20,582 nucleotides of DNA. Origin: an uncultured Eubacterium sp. (GTDB lineage Bacteria; Bacillota; Clostridia; Lachnospirales; Lachnospiraceae). The notes under the pieces were generated by a model that searched no databases, was not told the DNA's origin, and was given only the letters and a program-made list of their open reading frames with translations. Where the stretch lies: NCBI GenBank assembly GCA_900551945.1, contig URYE01000050.1:1-20582 (forward strand), written 5' to 3'. A program made the translations under genes and the position numbers. This document shows positions 11,704-19,213 of the stretch, one piece after another (position 1 is the stretch's first letter; every line of letters starts with the position of its first letter).

Positions 11704-12745
11704 AAATAATGTAGCAGTAGTCACTGCAGGGCTTTGTGGTAATAACAATGGATATAGATTTCAGCAGAAAAATTATAATTCACTTCTTATTAATGGTTCT
11801 GTGCAGGATAATAAAGCAATACCAGAAGCAAAGAACATATTAGTATTAGAAGGGTACGATGGTCTGGGAGGTGATAGGTCACTTGCCTACGAAGCATTGA
11901 AGAATAACAAAGAAATTATTAAAAAGATACAGGATATAAAAGAAAAGGTTATTTTGTTCATTGCTTCTGGTGGAGGAACTACAGGTTCAGCGTGTATACC
12001 TTTACTAGCTGATATAGCTTGTCAATTAAAAGATAAGATTGTGTGTGCAGTATTGGTTATGCCAAGGAGAGATGAGCCGATTCAGAAAAGATTAAATGCA
12101 TACAATACAGCCAAAGAATTAATGGAAATAGATGAAATGGGGGCAATATTCCTTGTGAATAATGAATATAGTACTGACTTAGATAAGATTAATTTCCATT
12201 TAGTAAATATGTTAGATGCTTTCTTTACTGATAATTCTACATCAAGTGCATCAAACTTTGATGATTCAGAAAAATATAAAATGTTGTCAGATCATGGCTG
12301 CTTTTATATTGCTATGCGTTGTGATAAGCCAGATTCAACAGAAAAAGTAACAACGCAGGATATGATAAATGCACTTACAGCAAAAAATATATTTCTACCT
12401 TTTAATAATGATGGTGTAGTTACACATATAGGAATTATAAATCAGAAAGGTAATCATGTTAATGAACAGGAAATTATTAAGGCAGTAGGTAATCCAGAAA
12501 ATATATTTATAGGTAATAATGGTACAGCCAATATAGTGTGTGTGTCTGGTTGTAGTTTTCCAGTTGAGTATATAAGCAGTCTTGGAAAAAAGGCATTAAG
12601 TGAACAGAAAGAGAGAATTAGTAAAAGGAAGTCTTTAAGTTTGCTTGATGATTTGGAAGAGATAGAAGAAGAGATACCAGTACAGACAAGTAAAATAAAT
12701 AAGCGTAGAAAAATAAGCTTAGACCTTATGCGTGAATTAGATTAG
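11696..12745 (+). CDS. tubZ: TubZ-like tubulin/FtsZ-family GTPase
   Basis: 349 residues. The tubulin signature SGGGTTGSA is at 91-99 (canonical GGGTGTG) after a hydrophobic strand (KVILFIA). The T1-like GLCGNNNG is at 12-19, a T6-like LNAYNTAKELMEI at 133-145 holds the ribose/guanine-contacting Asn, and STDLDKINFHLVNMLDAF (159-176) fits the T7/H8 region that completes GTP hydrolysis in the next subunit. The C-terminus is a charged tail (EEIEEEIP; KRRKISLDLMRELD), as in TubZ where it contacts TubR. TubZ forms treadmilling filaments that move plasmid DNA. ATG 11696 overlaps tubR; TTG 11690 is an alternative. Length is shorter than Bacillus TubZ (about 480) and near phage and Clostridium forms. 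Confidence 0.8.
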   Translation: MIKNNVAVVTAGLCGNNNGYRFQQKNYNSLLINGSVQDNKAIPEAKNILVLEGYDGLGGDRSLAYEALKNNKEIIKKIQDIKEKVILFIASGGGTTGSACIPLLADIACQLKDKIVCAVLVMPRRDEPIQKRLNAYNTAKELMEIDEMGAIFLVNNEYSTDLDKINFHLVNMLDAFFTDNSTSSASNFDDSEKYKMLSDHGCFYIAMRCDKPDSTEKVTTQDMINALTAKNIFLPFNNDGVVTHIGIINQKGNHVNEQEIIKAVGNPENIFIGNNGTANIVCVSGCSFPVEYISSLGKKALSEQKERISKRKSLSLLDDLEEIEEEIPVQTSKINKRRKISLDLMRELD

Positions 12746-12830
12746 TTAGTGAACAGAAATGAACAATAAAGTTGTTAATAAGTAATGATGAGATAACACC
12801 TATACATAAGGAAGGAACAGGTTTAATAAT

Positions 12831-13049
12831 ATGGAACTTAAAGAGTTAGGGCAGTTATTGAAAGAATATAATAGTAGGGTTTATAGAATAAGAAGACTTA
12901 CTATGGCAAAGAAGTTTTTAAAGTTAGATGGTGACAAGCTATCACAGGTCTTAGAGTTTAAAGACGGACAGCGTATTGAAGTTCCATTGAATATGGATGG
13001 CAGCATTCGTTGGTATAAAGACAAGATGAAAAACAATGATAAAAAGTAG
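12831..13049 (+). CDS. Small basic hypothetical protein, 72 residues
   Basis: Begins MELKELGQLLKEYNSRVYRI, then RRLTMAKKFLKLDGDKLSQV, then FKDGQRIEVPLNMDGSIRWY, with a lysine-rich end. AAGGAAC precedes ATG 12831. The basic helical N-terminus and short strands could bind nucleic acid, but no motif is recognised. It follows tubZ by 85 bases and may belong to the partition operon; a role as a TubY-like regulator cannot be claimed. Confidence 0.65.
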   Translation: MELKELGQLLKEYNSRVYRIRRLTMAKKFLKLDGDKLSQVLEFKDGQRIEVPLNMDGSIRWYKDKMKNNDKK

Positions 13050-13153
13050 CGTTGAATAAGAGAATTAATAAGAGAGGGTTAATCAGTTCGATTAATAATG
13101 AATATTACAAGCAAGGTGCTTAATTCGCCTATCTAATAAACGGAGGATTATAT

Positions 13154-14005
13154 ATGTATAAGTTTTTAAGAATTTATGATGTAAAAACAAAAGGTAATGA
13201 GGTATTAGCTGCTAGATATGAAGTGTTAAGTGAATTTGAAGAGTTTAATTATGATGAATTAATGGAACAACAACTTATAAATATATGTAAGAGTAAGAAT
13301 ATGCCTGATATTAATGAAGGTTGTATATATTCAGTTGTTAAATATGAAAATGATATTCCAGTAGCAGATGAAGCCCAGCTTTTCTATCATACAGATAATA
13401 ATAGTGAGTCTTCCTTAGATATAGCAGATTGGGATGCAAGAATTATTATAGGTGTAGCATTAGGATGCGATTTATCAATAAGTAAAAATTCTACATTAAA
13501 TAATAATGTACATAATGATAAATTGGAGAATAGCTATGAAGAATATAGAAAACTATATGATGAATATTCACATAAAGTAAAATATCCTGAATATGGTGAA
13601 TGGTGCAAGGAAAGTGTTGTTAAAATTATTAAGGAGCAAGGTATAAGCGACAATGAAGAATATCTTATAACAAAGGTATTCAACCCTAATAGTGACTTGT
13701 ACGAGTGCTTAGATGGTAATGATCCAGAATATGTTTTAGCTTGGATTAACTCTAAACCACAATATAGAGAAAGCCTGTTTAATACTATATATGATGGATT
13801 TTATGATGTTTATGCGGATAAGTATGAGGCTATGAATAAAGAACTAGCTAATATGGAATATGAATGTTGTACAGGCAAAGATATTCTTGCTGAACTTATA
13901 GGAAAAAATGACAATTCTAATATTGATTTATTCTATAAAGCACTTGAAGAAATTGGTGTAAATGGATTTAAAGAATTTATTTTGCAGTTAGTACAGAAGC
14001 AGTAA
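13154..14005 (+). CDS. Hypothetical acidic protein, 283 residues
   Basis: CGGAGG precedes ATG 13154. The N-terminal part (about 1-105) is strand-rich (KFLRIYDVKTKGNEVLAARY; GCIYSVVKYENDIPVADEAQ), then a low-complexity Asn/Asp/Ser stretch, then an acidic helical half (SYEEYRKLYDEYSHKV; EYGEWCKESVVKIIKEQG; YDGFYDVYADKYEAMNKELA). No signal peptide or membrane segment. I do not recognise the family. It sits between the tubRZ genes and the candidate origin, so an element-maintenance role is only a guess by position. Confidence 0.7.
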   Translation: MYKFLRIYDVKTKGNEVLAARYEVLSEFEEFNYDELMEQQLINICKSKNMPDINEGCIYSVVKYENDIPVADEAQLFYHTDNNSESSLDIADWDARIIIGVALGCDLSISKNSTLNNNVHNDKLENSYEEYRKLYDEYSHKVKYPEYGEWCKESVVKIIKEQGISDNEEYLITKVFNPNSDLYECLDGNDPEYVLAWINSKPQYRESLFNTIYDGFYDVYADKYEAMNKELANMEYECCTGKDILAELIGKNDNSNIDLFYKALEEIGVNGFKEFILQLVQKQ

Positions 14006-14180
14006 ATAGGTCTTATTTTTACGGACCATATGAAAAAGGCTTTAAAATAGGCATAACAAGATGTAATTAATCTATTTTCATAACAGAGAATAGTATTAAT
14101 AAATGGAAGTCCTGACAGACATAAGCTTCTGTCACATTAAAAACATAGAGGTGTATGGCGAAATGCTGTATACCCAATAA

Positions 14181-14318
14181 ATGAAACAGAGAATGCATAG
14201 ATATGTTTGCGGTGAAAGTAGCAAGCTAACTATTGGTGTAAATAGTAAATCTTCTTTCTTAAATTTTATAGTAGCAAATATCAGTGATGATGCTGGTAAA
14301 TTGAAGAGTACGGAATAA
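14181..14318 (+). CDS. Possible 45-residue frame in a structured gap
   Basis: ATG 14181 to TAA 14316-14318 encodes MKQRMHRYVCGESSKLTIGV and so on. There is no ribosome binding site; a short 8-codon frame that does have AGAGGTG (ATG at 14157) ends in the overlapping ATGA, so coupling could occur. The rest of 14006-14379 shows hairpins: TGACAG/CTGTCA at 14113-14134 and GGTGTA/TATACC around 14151-14176. Either a small coupled gene or chance. Confidence 0.25.
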   Translation: MKQRMHRYVCGESSKLTIGVNSKSSFLNFIVANISDDAGKLKSTE

Positions 14319-14319
14319 C

Positions 14320-14349
14320 AGGCATAGTGTCAGAAATGGCATTATGCCT
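14320..14349 (+). promoter_or_regulatory. Stem-loop before the 14380 gene
   Basis: AGGCATA (14320-14326) pairs with TATGCCT (14343-14349), plus inner TGTC/GGCA. No T-run; the AGGAGG of the next gene begins 14 bases later. Confidence 0.55.
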
Positions 14350-14379
14350 ATAACTGATTAGATAGGAGGCAAAGAAGTA

Positions 14380-14592
14380 TTGCAAAGAACGATTGACAGT
14401 AAGCCAGTATATAACTATGACATAGAACAGTGCAATAGACTATTTAAGAAGGGTATAGTCCCTATAGGAGTAGGAACTAATAATAATTCAGGTAGTGTAT
14501 TTGTAGTATTCAGGGCAAACAGGAAGTACTTTGACACAATAAAGTTATTAGAGTATGAAGATACACAAAGTGTTGAGAAAAACCGTATCTGA
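14380..14592 (+). CDS. Small DUF5659-like protein with TTG start
   Basis: 70 residues. The core VYNYDIEQCNRLFKKGIVPI, GVGTNNNSGSVFVVFRAN, then DTIKLLEYE has the plan of small proteins labelled DUF5659: a short helix, 'K-G-x-x-x-I-G-x-G', a G-x-V-F-x-V-F strand, and a final helix. TTG 14380 is the only start consistent with AGGAGGCAAAG upstream. The stop at 14590-14592 overlaps the first of two direct repeats of the candidate origin. Function unknown; assignment by pattern only. Confidence 0.6.
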   Translation: MQRTIDSKPVYNYDIEQCNRLFKKGIVPIGVGTNNNSGSVFVVFRANRKYFDTIKLLEYEDTQSVEKNRI

Positions 14593-14731
14593 AAATACGA
14601 CATTTTGATGACATTTACACTATAGTGCAACACTGAAAATACGACATAAAAATGTCGTAACTTAGAGTCATATAAGTAATATAAAATAAATAAGTAATAT
14701 AAAAGATAATTAACGTACTGCTTTGCAGTAC
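14589..14731. repeat. Repeat- and palindrome-rich region, candidate origin or centromere
   Basis: CTGAAAATACGACAT occurs at 14589-14603 and 14633-14647; the second copy belongs to a perfect hairpin TACGACAT-aaaa-ATGTCGTA (14640-14659). Between them lies the palindrome CACTATAGTG (14618-14627). ATAAGTAATATAAAA is repeated at 14672-14686 and 14690-14704 (18-base period), followed by the perfect hairpin GTACTGC-ttt-GCAGTAC (14715-14731) and a very AT-rich stretch up to 14804. No T-run follows the stems. Position next to the gene at 14805 and below tubRZ suggests replication or partition DNA; nothing else in 14593-14804 is a supported gene. Confidence 0.6.
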
Positions 14732-14804
14732 TCTGTAATAAATTCTTTTATTGTTTAATGATTGATTATTTAATATTGTATTTTAATGTTAAAGGAGAAA
14801 ATAT

Positions 14805-15866
14805 TTGGAGATTTATTTAAACAACGATATTATAGATGATATGCAAATATCAGATGAAGAATTATGTGTATACATTGCTTTAAAATCCATTTATCAATCA
14901 AGTAGGAATAAGCAGTATATTACATACAATATGATATTATATGAATTAGTTGGAAATTTTAGCTTTAAGCGTTCTCTTTATAAAAAAGTCAAGTCTGCTT
15001 TTGAATCCATTGTTAATAAAAACTTAATATTGATTGATGATAAAGTTTCTGCTAGTGAATTTATAGTTAATCTCAGTGGCTTATATTTTACTTCGGATTT
15101 TACTACTGGCAAAGGTAAGTATTATACGATTGTATATAGTGATGAAGTTCAAGCTATTTTAAATCTTGATAATAAGATAGATAAATTAAAGTTGCTTAGA
15201 TATTTTGTTGTATGTATGAGAACTATTAATAAGACAAAAGGCATATATAAAGACACATTTACCGCAAAAATAGATTATGTTGGGTTTATGTCACAGGAGT
15301 ATTTATGTCAAAAAAGTAGGATAGATGGAAATACATTATTGAATTATAACAAGATTCTAGTTTCCAATAAGTTGCTTTATGTGTATAAGCACACTGAGCT
15401 GAAAAGAGATATTAACACAGGACAATTTAAAAGCTTTTCTAATCATTATGGCAGATATAAAGATAAGGAAGATATTATTATTTTTGCCAAGAATTATGAG
15501 AAAACATGTGGAATAACTGAAAAGATAGTTCAATCAGAAAAAGCTAATGTTAAGCGTAGTATATCCGCAAAATACAATAATTTACGTTGGCATTTTGATA
15601 GATATTCAAAACAATATTCTAATAATGAACTGATTGAAATATATAAGCAGATTCATCATGATAATGAACTTATCAATAAGGAATTAGAAGGTGCAGTTCC
15701 AGGATCTGATTATCAAAAGAAACTAATGAAAAAGCTTAGAGATGAAGAAATATTTAATGATATTCCTTGTATAGTTGATTATATAGAAAAAAGTACAGCT
15801 ATTATATCAAGAAATAATAACTATAATGAAGACATTTGGGGTGAGCCTGATGCAGTAGATATGTGA
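14805..15866 (+). CDS. Putative replication-initiator-like DNA-binding protein
   Basis: 353 residues. AAAGGAG lies eight bases before TTG 14805, which is the only sensible start. The N-terminal domain (about 15-75: ISDEELCVYIALKSIYQSSR, QYITYNMILYELVG, SFKRSLYKKVKSAFESIVNK) looks like a winged helix of the kind used by plasmid Rep and DnaD-like proteins. A second similar half lies around 125-200 (LLRYFVVCMRTINKTKG, KIDYVGFMSQEYLCQKSRI). The C-terminal third is basic and helical (KANVKRSISAKYNNLRWHFD). The family is not recognised firmly; the initiator idea rests on fold and the repeat region directly upstream. Confidence 0.5.
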   Translation: MEIYLNNDIIDDMQISDEELCVYIALKSIYQSSRNKQYITYNMILYELVGNFSFKRSLYKKVKSAFESIVNKNLILIDDKVSASEFIVNLSGLYFTSDFTTGKGKYYTIVYSDEVQAILNLDNKIDKLKLLRYFVVCMRTINKTKGIYKDTFTAKIDYVGFMSQEYLCQKSRIDGNTLLNYNKILVSNKLLYVYKHTELKRDINTGQFKSFSNHYGRYKDKEDIIIFAKNYEKTCGITEKIVQSEKANVKRSISAKYNNLRWHFDRYSKQYSNNELIEIYKQIHHDNELINKELEGAVPGSDYQKKLMKKLRDEEIFNDIPCIVDYIEKSTAIISRNNNYNEDIWGEPDAVDM

Positions 15867-15880
15867 AGGAGATTTTAATA

Positions 15881-16876
15881 ATGTCAAATAAGATAATAAA
15901 GTTTAATACAAAAGTGATTCGTAATAATAATGTATATCTGAAGGTATCAGATGTTGCAAAAGTATTTAATATGAAAGTGGTGGATTTTAAACAATCACAT
16001 TCTGAATGTATTGAGAAGATACCTTCCTGTGGTGATTGTATTTTAGAAACAGAATTCAATAAGCTATTATCATATGATTCTACTGCTATGGAAAAACAAG
16101 GACAGTTAGAGATTACTAAAGTAGAATCACTAAGAGCAAAAACAGATTCTGTCATAAGTTTTCAGCCATTAAAGATGCTGCTTGGAAGAAGTATGTTGCA
16201 GCAACTAGCATATATGAAAGGCTGTAAGTCTATTGAGGAATATATAACAACATATGAGTTACCAGAAGAGATAAATAAAGCACCTAAGGAATTGATGCAA
16301 AATTCTGAAAGAAATACCGGATATATTAAAATGGTTGATTATACATTTCATAAGACAGATGAGTTTGATATAGAAAAGATAAGGTCATTTGGATTAGATG
16401 TGCAGGTGCTTACAGCTATTAAGTGTGATGGTAGGATGAACTTAGATGTATTTGTTGTTGGTAAGGGAATATTCTATGGAATAACAAATTATGGAGATTA
16501 TGAACAATGGGACAATCTATATACAGATAGTAATGGAGATTTAATACTACCATATTGTGACTTTGATTCTAACAGTCCAGAAGAGATAGAGATTAATCTT
16601 TCTCAGAGTGGAATAGATAGAGATTTTCAAGAGTATACAGTCATTGAAAATATGCGATGGTGCATTGAGAATCTTCCAGTTACAGAAATAGAAGATTATG
16701 AATATGATGTAATTGGTTGTGACTTGGAAACAATTAAATTTTCAGTATCTATAGAGCTTCTTATTAAAATGATAAGACTAGATGCGGTCAGTACATTATT
16801 TATTGATAAGGTTGTTGATGTTGAAAATGAATATTACTTGACTGATGTAAAAGATATGAAAGTATTTTCAGAGTAA
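15881..16876 (+). CDS. Hypothetical protein, 331 residues
   Basis: AAGGAG lies nine bases before ATG 15881; a GTG at 15863 inside the upstream stop is a poorer start. The N-terminus contains KVSDVAKVFNMKVVDFKQSH, a possible MerR/Bro-type helix-turn-helix, and the protein is mainly acidic with strands (TAIKCDGRMNLDVFVVGKGI; NTGYIKMVDYTFHKTDEF). No transmembrane or catalytic motif is recognised. It lies between the initiator-like gene and the DUF3102-ParB gene, with short gaps (14 and 16 bases), so one operon is likely. Confidence 0.7.
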   Translation: MSNKIIKFNTKVIRNNNVYLKVSDVAKVFNMKVVDFKQSHSECIEKIPSCGDCILETEFNKLLSYDSTAMEKQGQLEITKVESLRAKTDSVISFQPLKMLLGRSMLQQLAYMKGCKSIEEYITTYELPEEINKAPKELMQNSERNTGYIKMVDYTFHKTDEFDIEKIRSFGLDVQVLTAIKCDGRMNLDVFVVGKGIFYGITNYGDYEQWDNLYTDSNGDLILPYCDFDSNSPEEIEINLSQSGIDRDFQEYTVIENMRWCIENLPVTEIEDYEYDVIGCDLETIKFSVSIELLIKMIRLDAVSTLFIDKVVDVENEYYLTDVKDMKVFSE

Positions 16877-16892
16877 AAGGAGATTATATATT

Positions 16893-17861
16893 ATGAATGA
16901 ATTAAAATATAATGATGATTTAGAACTAAAGATAATAGAAAACAGAATACTCAAGTTTAAAAATGCAGCGGCTCAAAATCTAATACAGCTTGGTAATGAA
17001 TTAAATAAAGCAAAGGAAAAAGTACCACATGGAGAGTGGGGAACTTGGTTAAGAAAAAGAGTGCAGTTTTCTCAACGAACAGCCAATATTTATATGAGAA
17101 TAGCCAAGGAGTTCGGTTCAAATTCGCAGGCGGTTTCCAATTTAGAAATTACAAAGTTAGGATTGTTATTAGATGTACCAGAAGAAAAGAGGACTAGCTT
17201 TATTGAGGAACATAATGTAAGAGAGATGTCAACCAGAGAGTTAAAAGCAGCCATTAGAAATAACACTGTGGAATATAATAAGTCAGATAGCGTTATTGAT
17301 TATGTAAGAGATAGTGCGAATATTGAGATAGATGTTGATTGTTTAAAAGAATTACCAGAACATAACAAATACTTCTTTAAAAGAACAGGAAAAGATTGGA
17401 TAACATTTCTTAATTCTGTGGATAAATATGGAGTATATGAGCCTATTATAATTGCAAGAGATAATACAATTATTTCAGGACATGAAAGAGTTAGAGCTTG
17501 TAAGGACTTAGGTATTAAAAAGATAAGAGCTTATTATGCTTATCAGTCAAGAGAAAAAAGAGAAGATGTTAAGGATGATGATGAATTAAAATTAAAATTA
17601 TTTATCCTATCAAATTACAAACCAAGATGTGTAGATTGGTATATTGCACAATTCTGGATGGATGAGCTATTTAATACTTCATATGGAGATTGTAGTGGTG
17701 ATATAACACATTATCTTACTAATGATGTGATTGAAAACCTGAATCATAATAGAGATGTTATGCAGGAAATGAAAACAGTAATAGAGAAGTATAAAAATGA
17801 TGAAATTACTGAATCAGAAATGGATGCGGAAATTACAGTATTACATGAACAATATGTATAA
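16893..17861 (+). CDS. DUF3102-ParB domain protein
   Basis: 322 residues. Residues 15-125 match DUF3102: LIQLGNELNKAKEKVPHGEW, GTWLRKRVQFSQRTANIYMR, then a long helical stretch. A ParB/Sulfiredoxin-like domain follows (about 145-215), with IDVDCLKELPEHNKYF and SGHERVRACKDLGIKKIRAY at 195-214, whose GxER is the CTP/nuclease-fold signature. The C-terminal 100 residues are helical. ParB-like proteins on plasmids and phages bind DNA; here there is no ParA, and partition is likely by TubRZ, so this protein could be a regulator or DNA-modification partner. AAAGGAG precedes ATG 16893. Confidence 0.82.
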   Translation: MNELKYNDDLELKIIENRILKFKNAAAQNLIQLGNELNKAKEKVPHGEWGTWLRKRVQFSQRTANIYMRIAKEFGSNSQAVSNLEITKLGLLLDVPEEKRTSFIEEHNVREMSTRELKAAIRNNTVEYNKSDSVIDYVRDSANIEIDVDCLKELPEHNKYFFKRTGKDWITFLNSVDKYGVYEPIIIARDNTIISGHERVRACKDLGIKKIRAYYAYQSREKREDVKDDDELKLKLFILSNYKPRCVDWYIAQFWMDELFNTSYGDCSGDITHYLTNDVIENLNHNRDVMQEMKTVIEKYKNDEITESEMDAEITVLHEQYV

Positions 17862-17868
17862 AGGTAAG

Positions 17869-18120
17869 GTGATAATAATAACAAATATAACACATATAAA
17901 ATTTATAAAAGTATTAGATAAGTTATATAGAGTAACAGATATATCATTATCAGAAATGAGCATAAGTGCATCTGAATGTGAAAGTGTAACGCCAGCGGCT
18001 TCGAAAGAAGTATTTTTGCTTGAAGAGTTGCAGGAATTTCATATTACTCTGTATAACAAACACGAAAAGCCCAATATTACGGACTTTTCAGAGTGGAAAG
18101 AGCAGCATAATTACCAATGA
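17869..18120 (+). CDS. Hypothetical protein with uncertain start
   Basis: 83 residues from GTG 17869, or more from ATG 17854, which overlaps the upstream gene but has no binding site. AAAGG lies four bases before the GTG, but AAGGTG (17866-17871) also lies six bases before an in-frame ATA at 17878. The sequence is ITNITHIKFIKVLDKLYRVT, SLSEMSISASECESV, then PAASKEVFLLEELQEFHITL and a NITDFSEWKEQHN end. No family recognised. It is the last gene of the 14805 group; no terminator with a T-run follows. Confidence 0.6.
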   Translation: MIIITNITHIKFIKVLDKLYRVTDISLSEMSISASECESVTPAASKEVFLLEELQEFHITLYNKHEKPNITDFSEWKEQHNYQ

Positions 18121-18211
18121 AATCGACATTTCTTTATAGTGTATATGTCATTATATATACAGGGATAAATTACATAAAATGGTATCAAATACGGGTGATA
18201 TTGTTTTAGAT

Positions 18212-18270
18212 AGTAAATTGTGTGTCTGGCAGATAAAAGTGTCTGTTTGGTCTGTCAGAAACGATTTACT
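18212..18270. other. Long imperfect hairpin in the gap before the membrane gene
   Basis: AGTAAAT (18212-18218) pairs with ATTTACT (18264-18270), and CTGGCAGAT (18226-18234) with GTCTGTCAG (18250-18258, with G-U), loop AAAAGTGTCTGTTTG. CCTT/AAGG follows at 18271-18285. No T-run. The remainder of 18121-18357 holds the promoter below and no supported gene. Confidence 0.5.
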
Positions 18271-18304
18271 CCTTGTATGGGAAGGTAATTATGATGTGCG
18301 TACA

Positions 18305-18333
18305 TTGAAAAAAGTTTTTATTGGTTTTATATT
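18305..18333 (+). promoter_or_regulatory. Promoter of the 18358 membrane gene
   Basis: TTGAAA (18305-18310), 17 bases, TATATT (18328-18333), followed by AGAGAGGAG before ATG 18358. The start would be near 18340, giving a very short leader. Confidence 0.65.
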
Positions 18334-18357
18334 AATATAAAGAGAGGAGTTTGTATA

Positions 18358-19104
18358 ATGAAGAAATTATCAGAATTTTTAAAGGTATTATTAACATCAA
18401 CTATTATTTTATTAGGGGTTTTATTAATTTATCAACATAATTGTATTTTTGGAGTGGTGCTTTTGGTTTATGGTGCATTATTTCAATTTTTAAGCAAATT
18501 AATAAAAAACAAAGATCAGAAATTTAATGCAGATAGAGAACTAATTGCTTTATTGAGTTTACCATTTTGTCTTATAATTGTTATGGTGTTTATAAAATAT
18601 TTTAATGCTAATAATGATGAAGATATTAAGTTATTAACACAAGTAATTATCTATTTAGATTATACATTAATATTATTTTTGTTTAAAAATGAAAATAGAA
18701 ATAAAATGTATATTACTTTCGGATTATTTTATATAATATGTGTAATATTATCATATATAAAAGATTATATGAGTTGTAACGATTGTGTAATATTGGTTAA
18801 TACATTAAATGAAATCTCAGATTACAATCAAATAAAAAATACTTTACTTTTTTTAATAGAAGCAATTGTCATGCCGTTAAAAGAATCTGTTCTTACATAT
18901 ATTATATTTGATACAATATTTAGTAATAGCGATAAAAGTAAAAAAGATATAGAAATTAGTGATGAGAAAGTAAATAAAGAAATATGTGAGGAAAATAAAA
19001 TAAATACTCAAGACAATAAAACTGAGAAGTTTCAAGTTGAAGTTGTAGATACTGCAACTTATGAGAAATATAATTATGACATAATTATAAAGAAAAAAGG
19101 TTAA
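18358..19104 (+). CDS. Multi-spanning membrane protein
   Basis: 248 residues. About five or six hydrophobic helices: 8-25, 28-46, 62-82, 92-110, 116-134 and perhaps 160-185, with charged turns (KLIKNKDQKFNADRE; KNENRNKMY). The last 60 residues are a very charged cytoplasmic-type tail (SKKDIEISDEKVNKEICEE). AGAGGAG lies eight bases before ATG 18358. It resembles small accessory membrane proteins of phage exclusion or immunity, but no motif supports that; no family is recognised. It has its own promoter and is not tightly linked to the neighbours. Confidence 0.75.
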   Translation: MKKLSEFLKVLLTSTIILLGVLLIYQHNCIFGVVLLVYGALFQFLSKLIKNKDQKFNADRELIALLSLPFCLIIVMVFIKYFNANNDEDIKLLTQVIIYLDYTLILFLFKNENRNKMYITFGLFYIICVILSYIKDYMSCNDCVILVNTLNEISDYNQIKNTLLFLIEAIVMPLKESVLTYIIFDTIFSNSDKSKKDIEISDEKVNKEICEENKINTQDNKTEKFQVEVVDTATYEKYNYDIIIKKKG

Positions 19105-19213
19105 GTATTTTCCAATCATCAAATATAAAGTAGGTTGTGCATTTTGTCTAAAATCATAACAAGGGTAGAGAATATTATAAATAGATACATATTACAACGA
19201 AAGGCGGTAGAGT

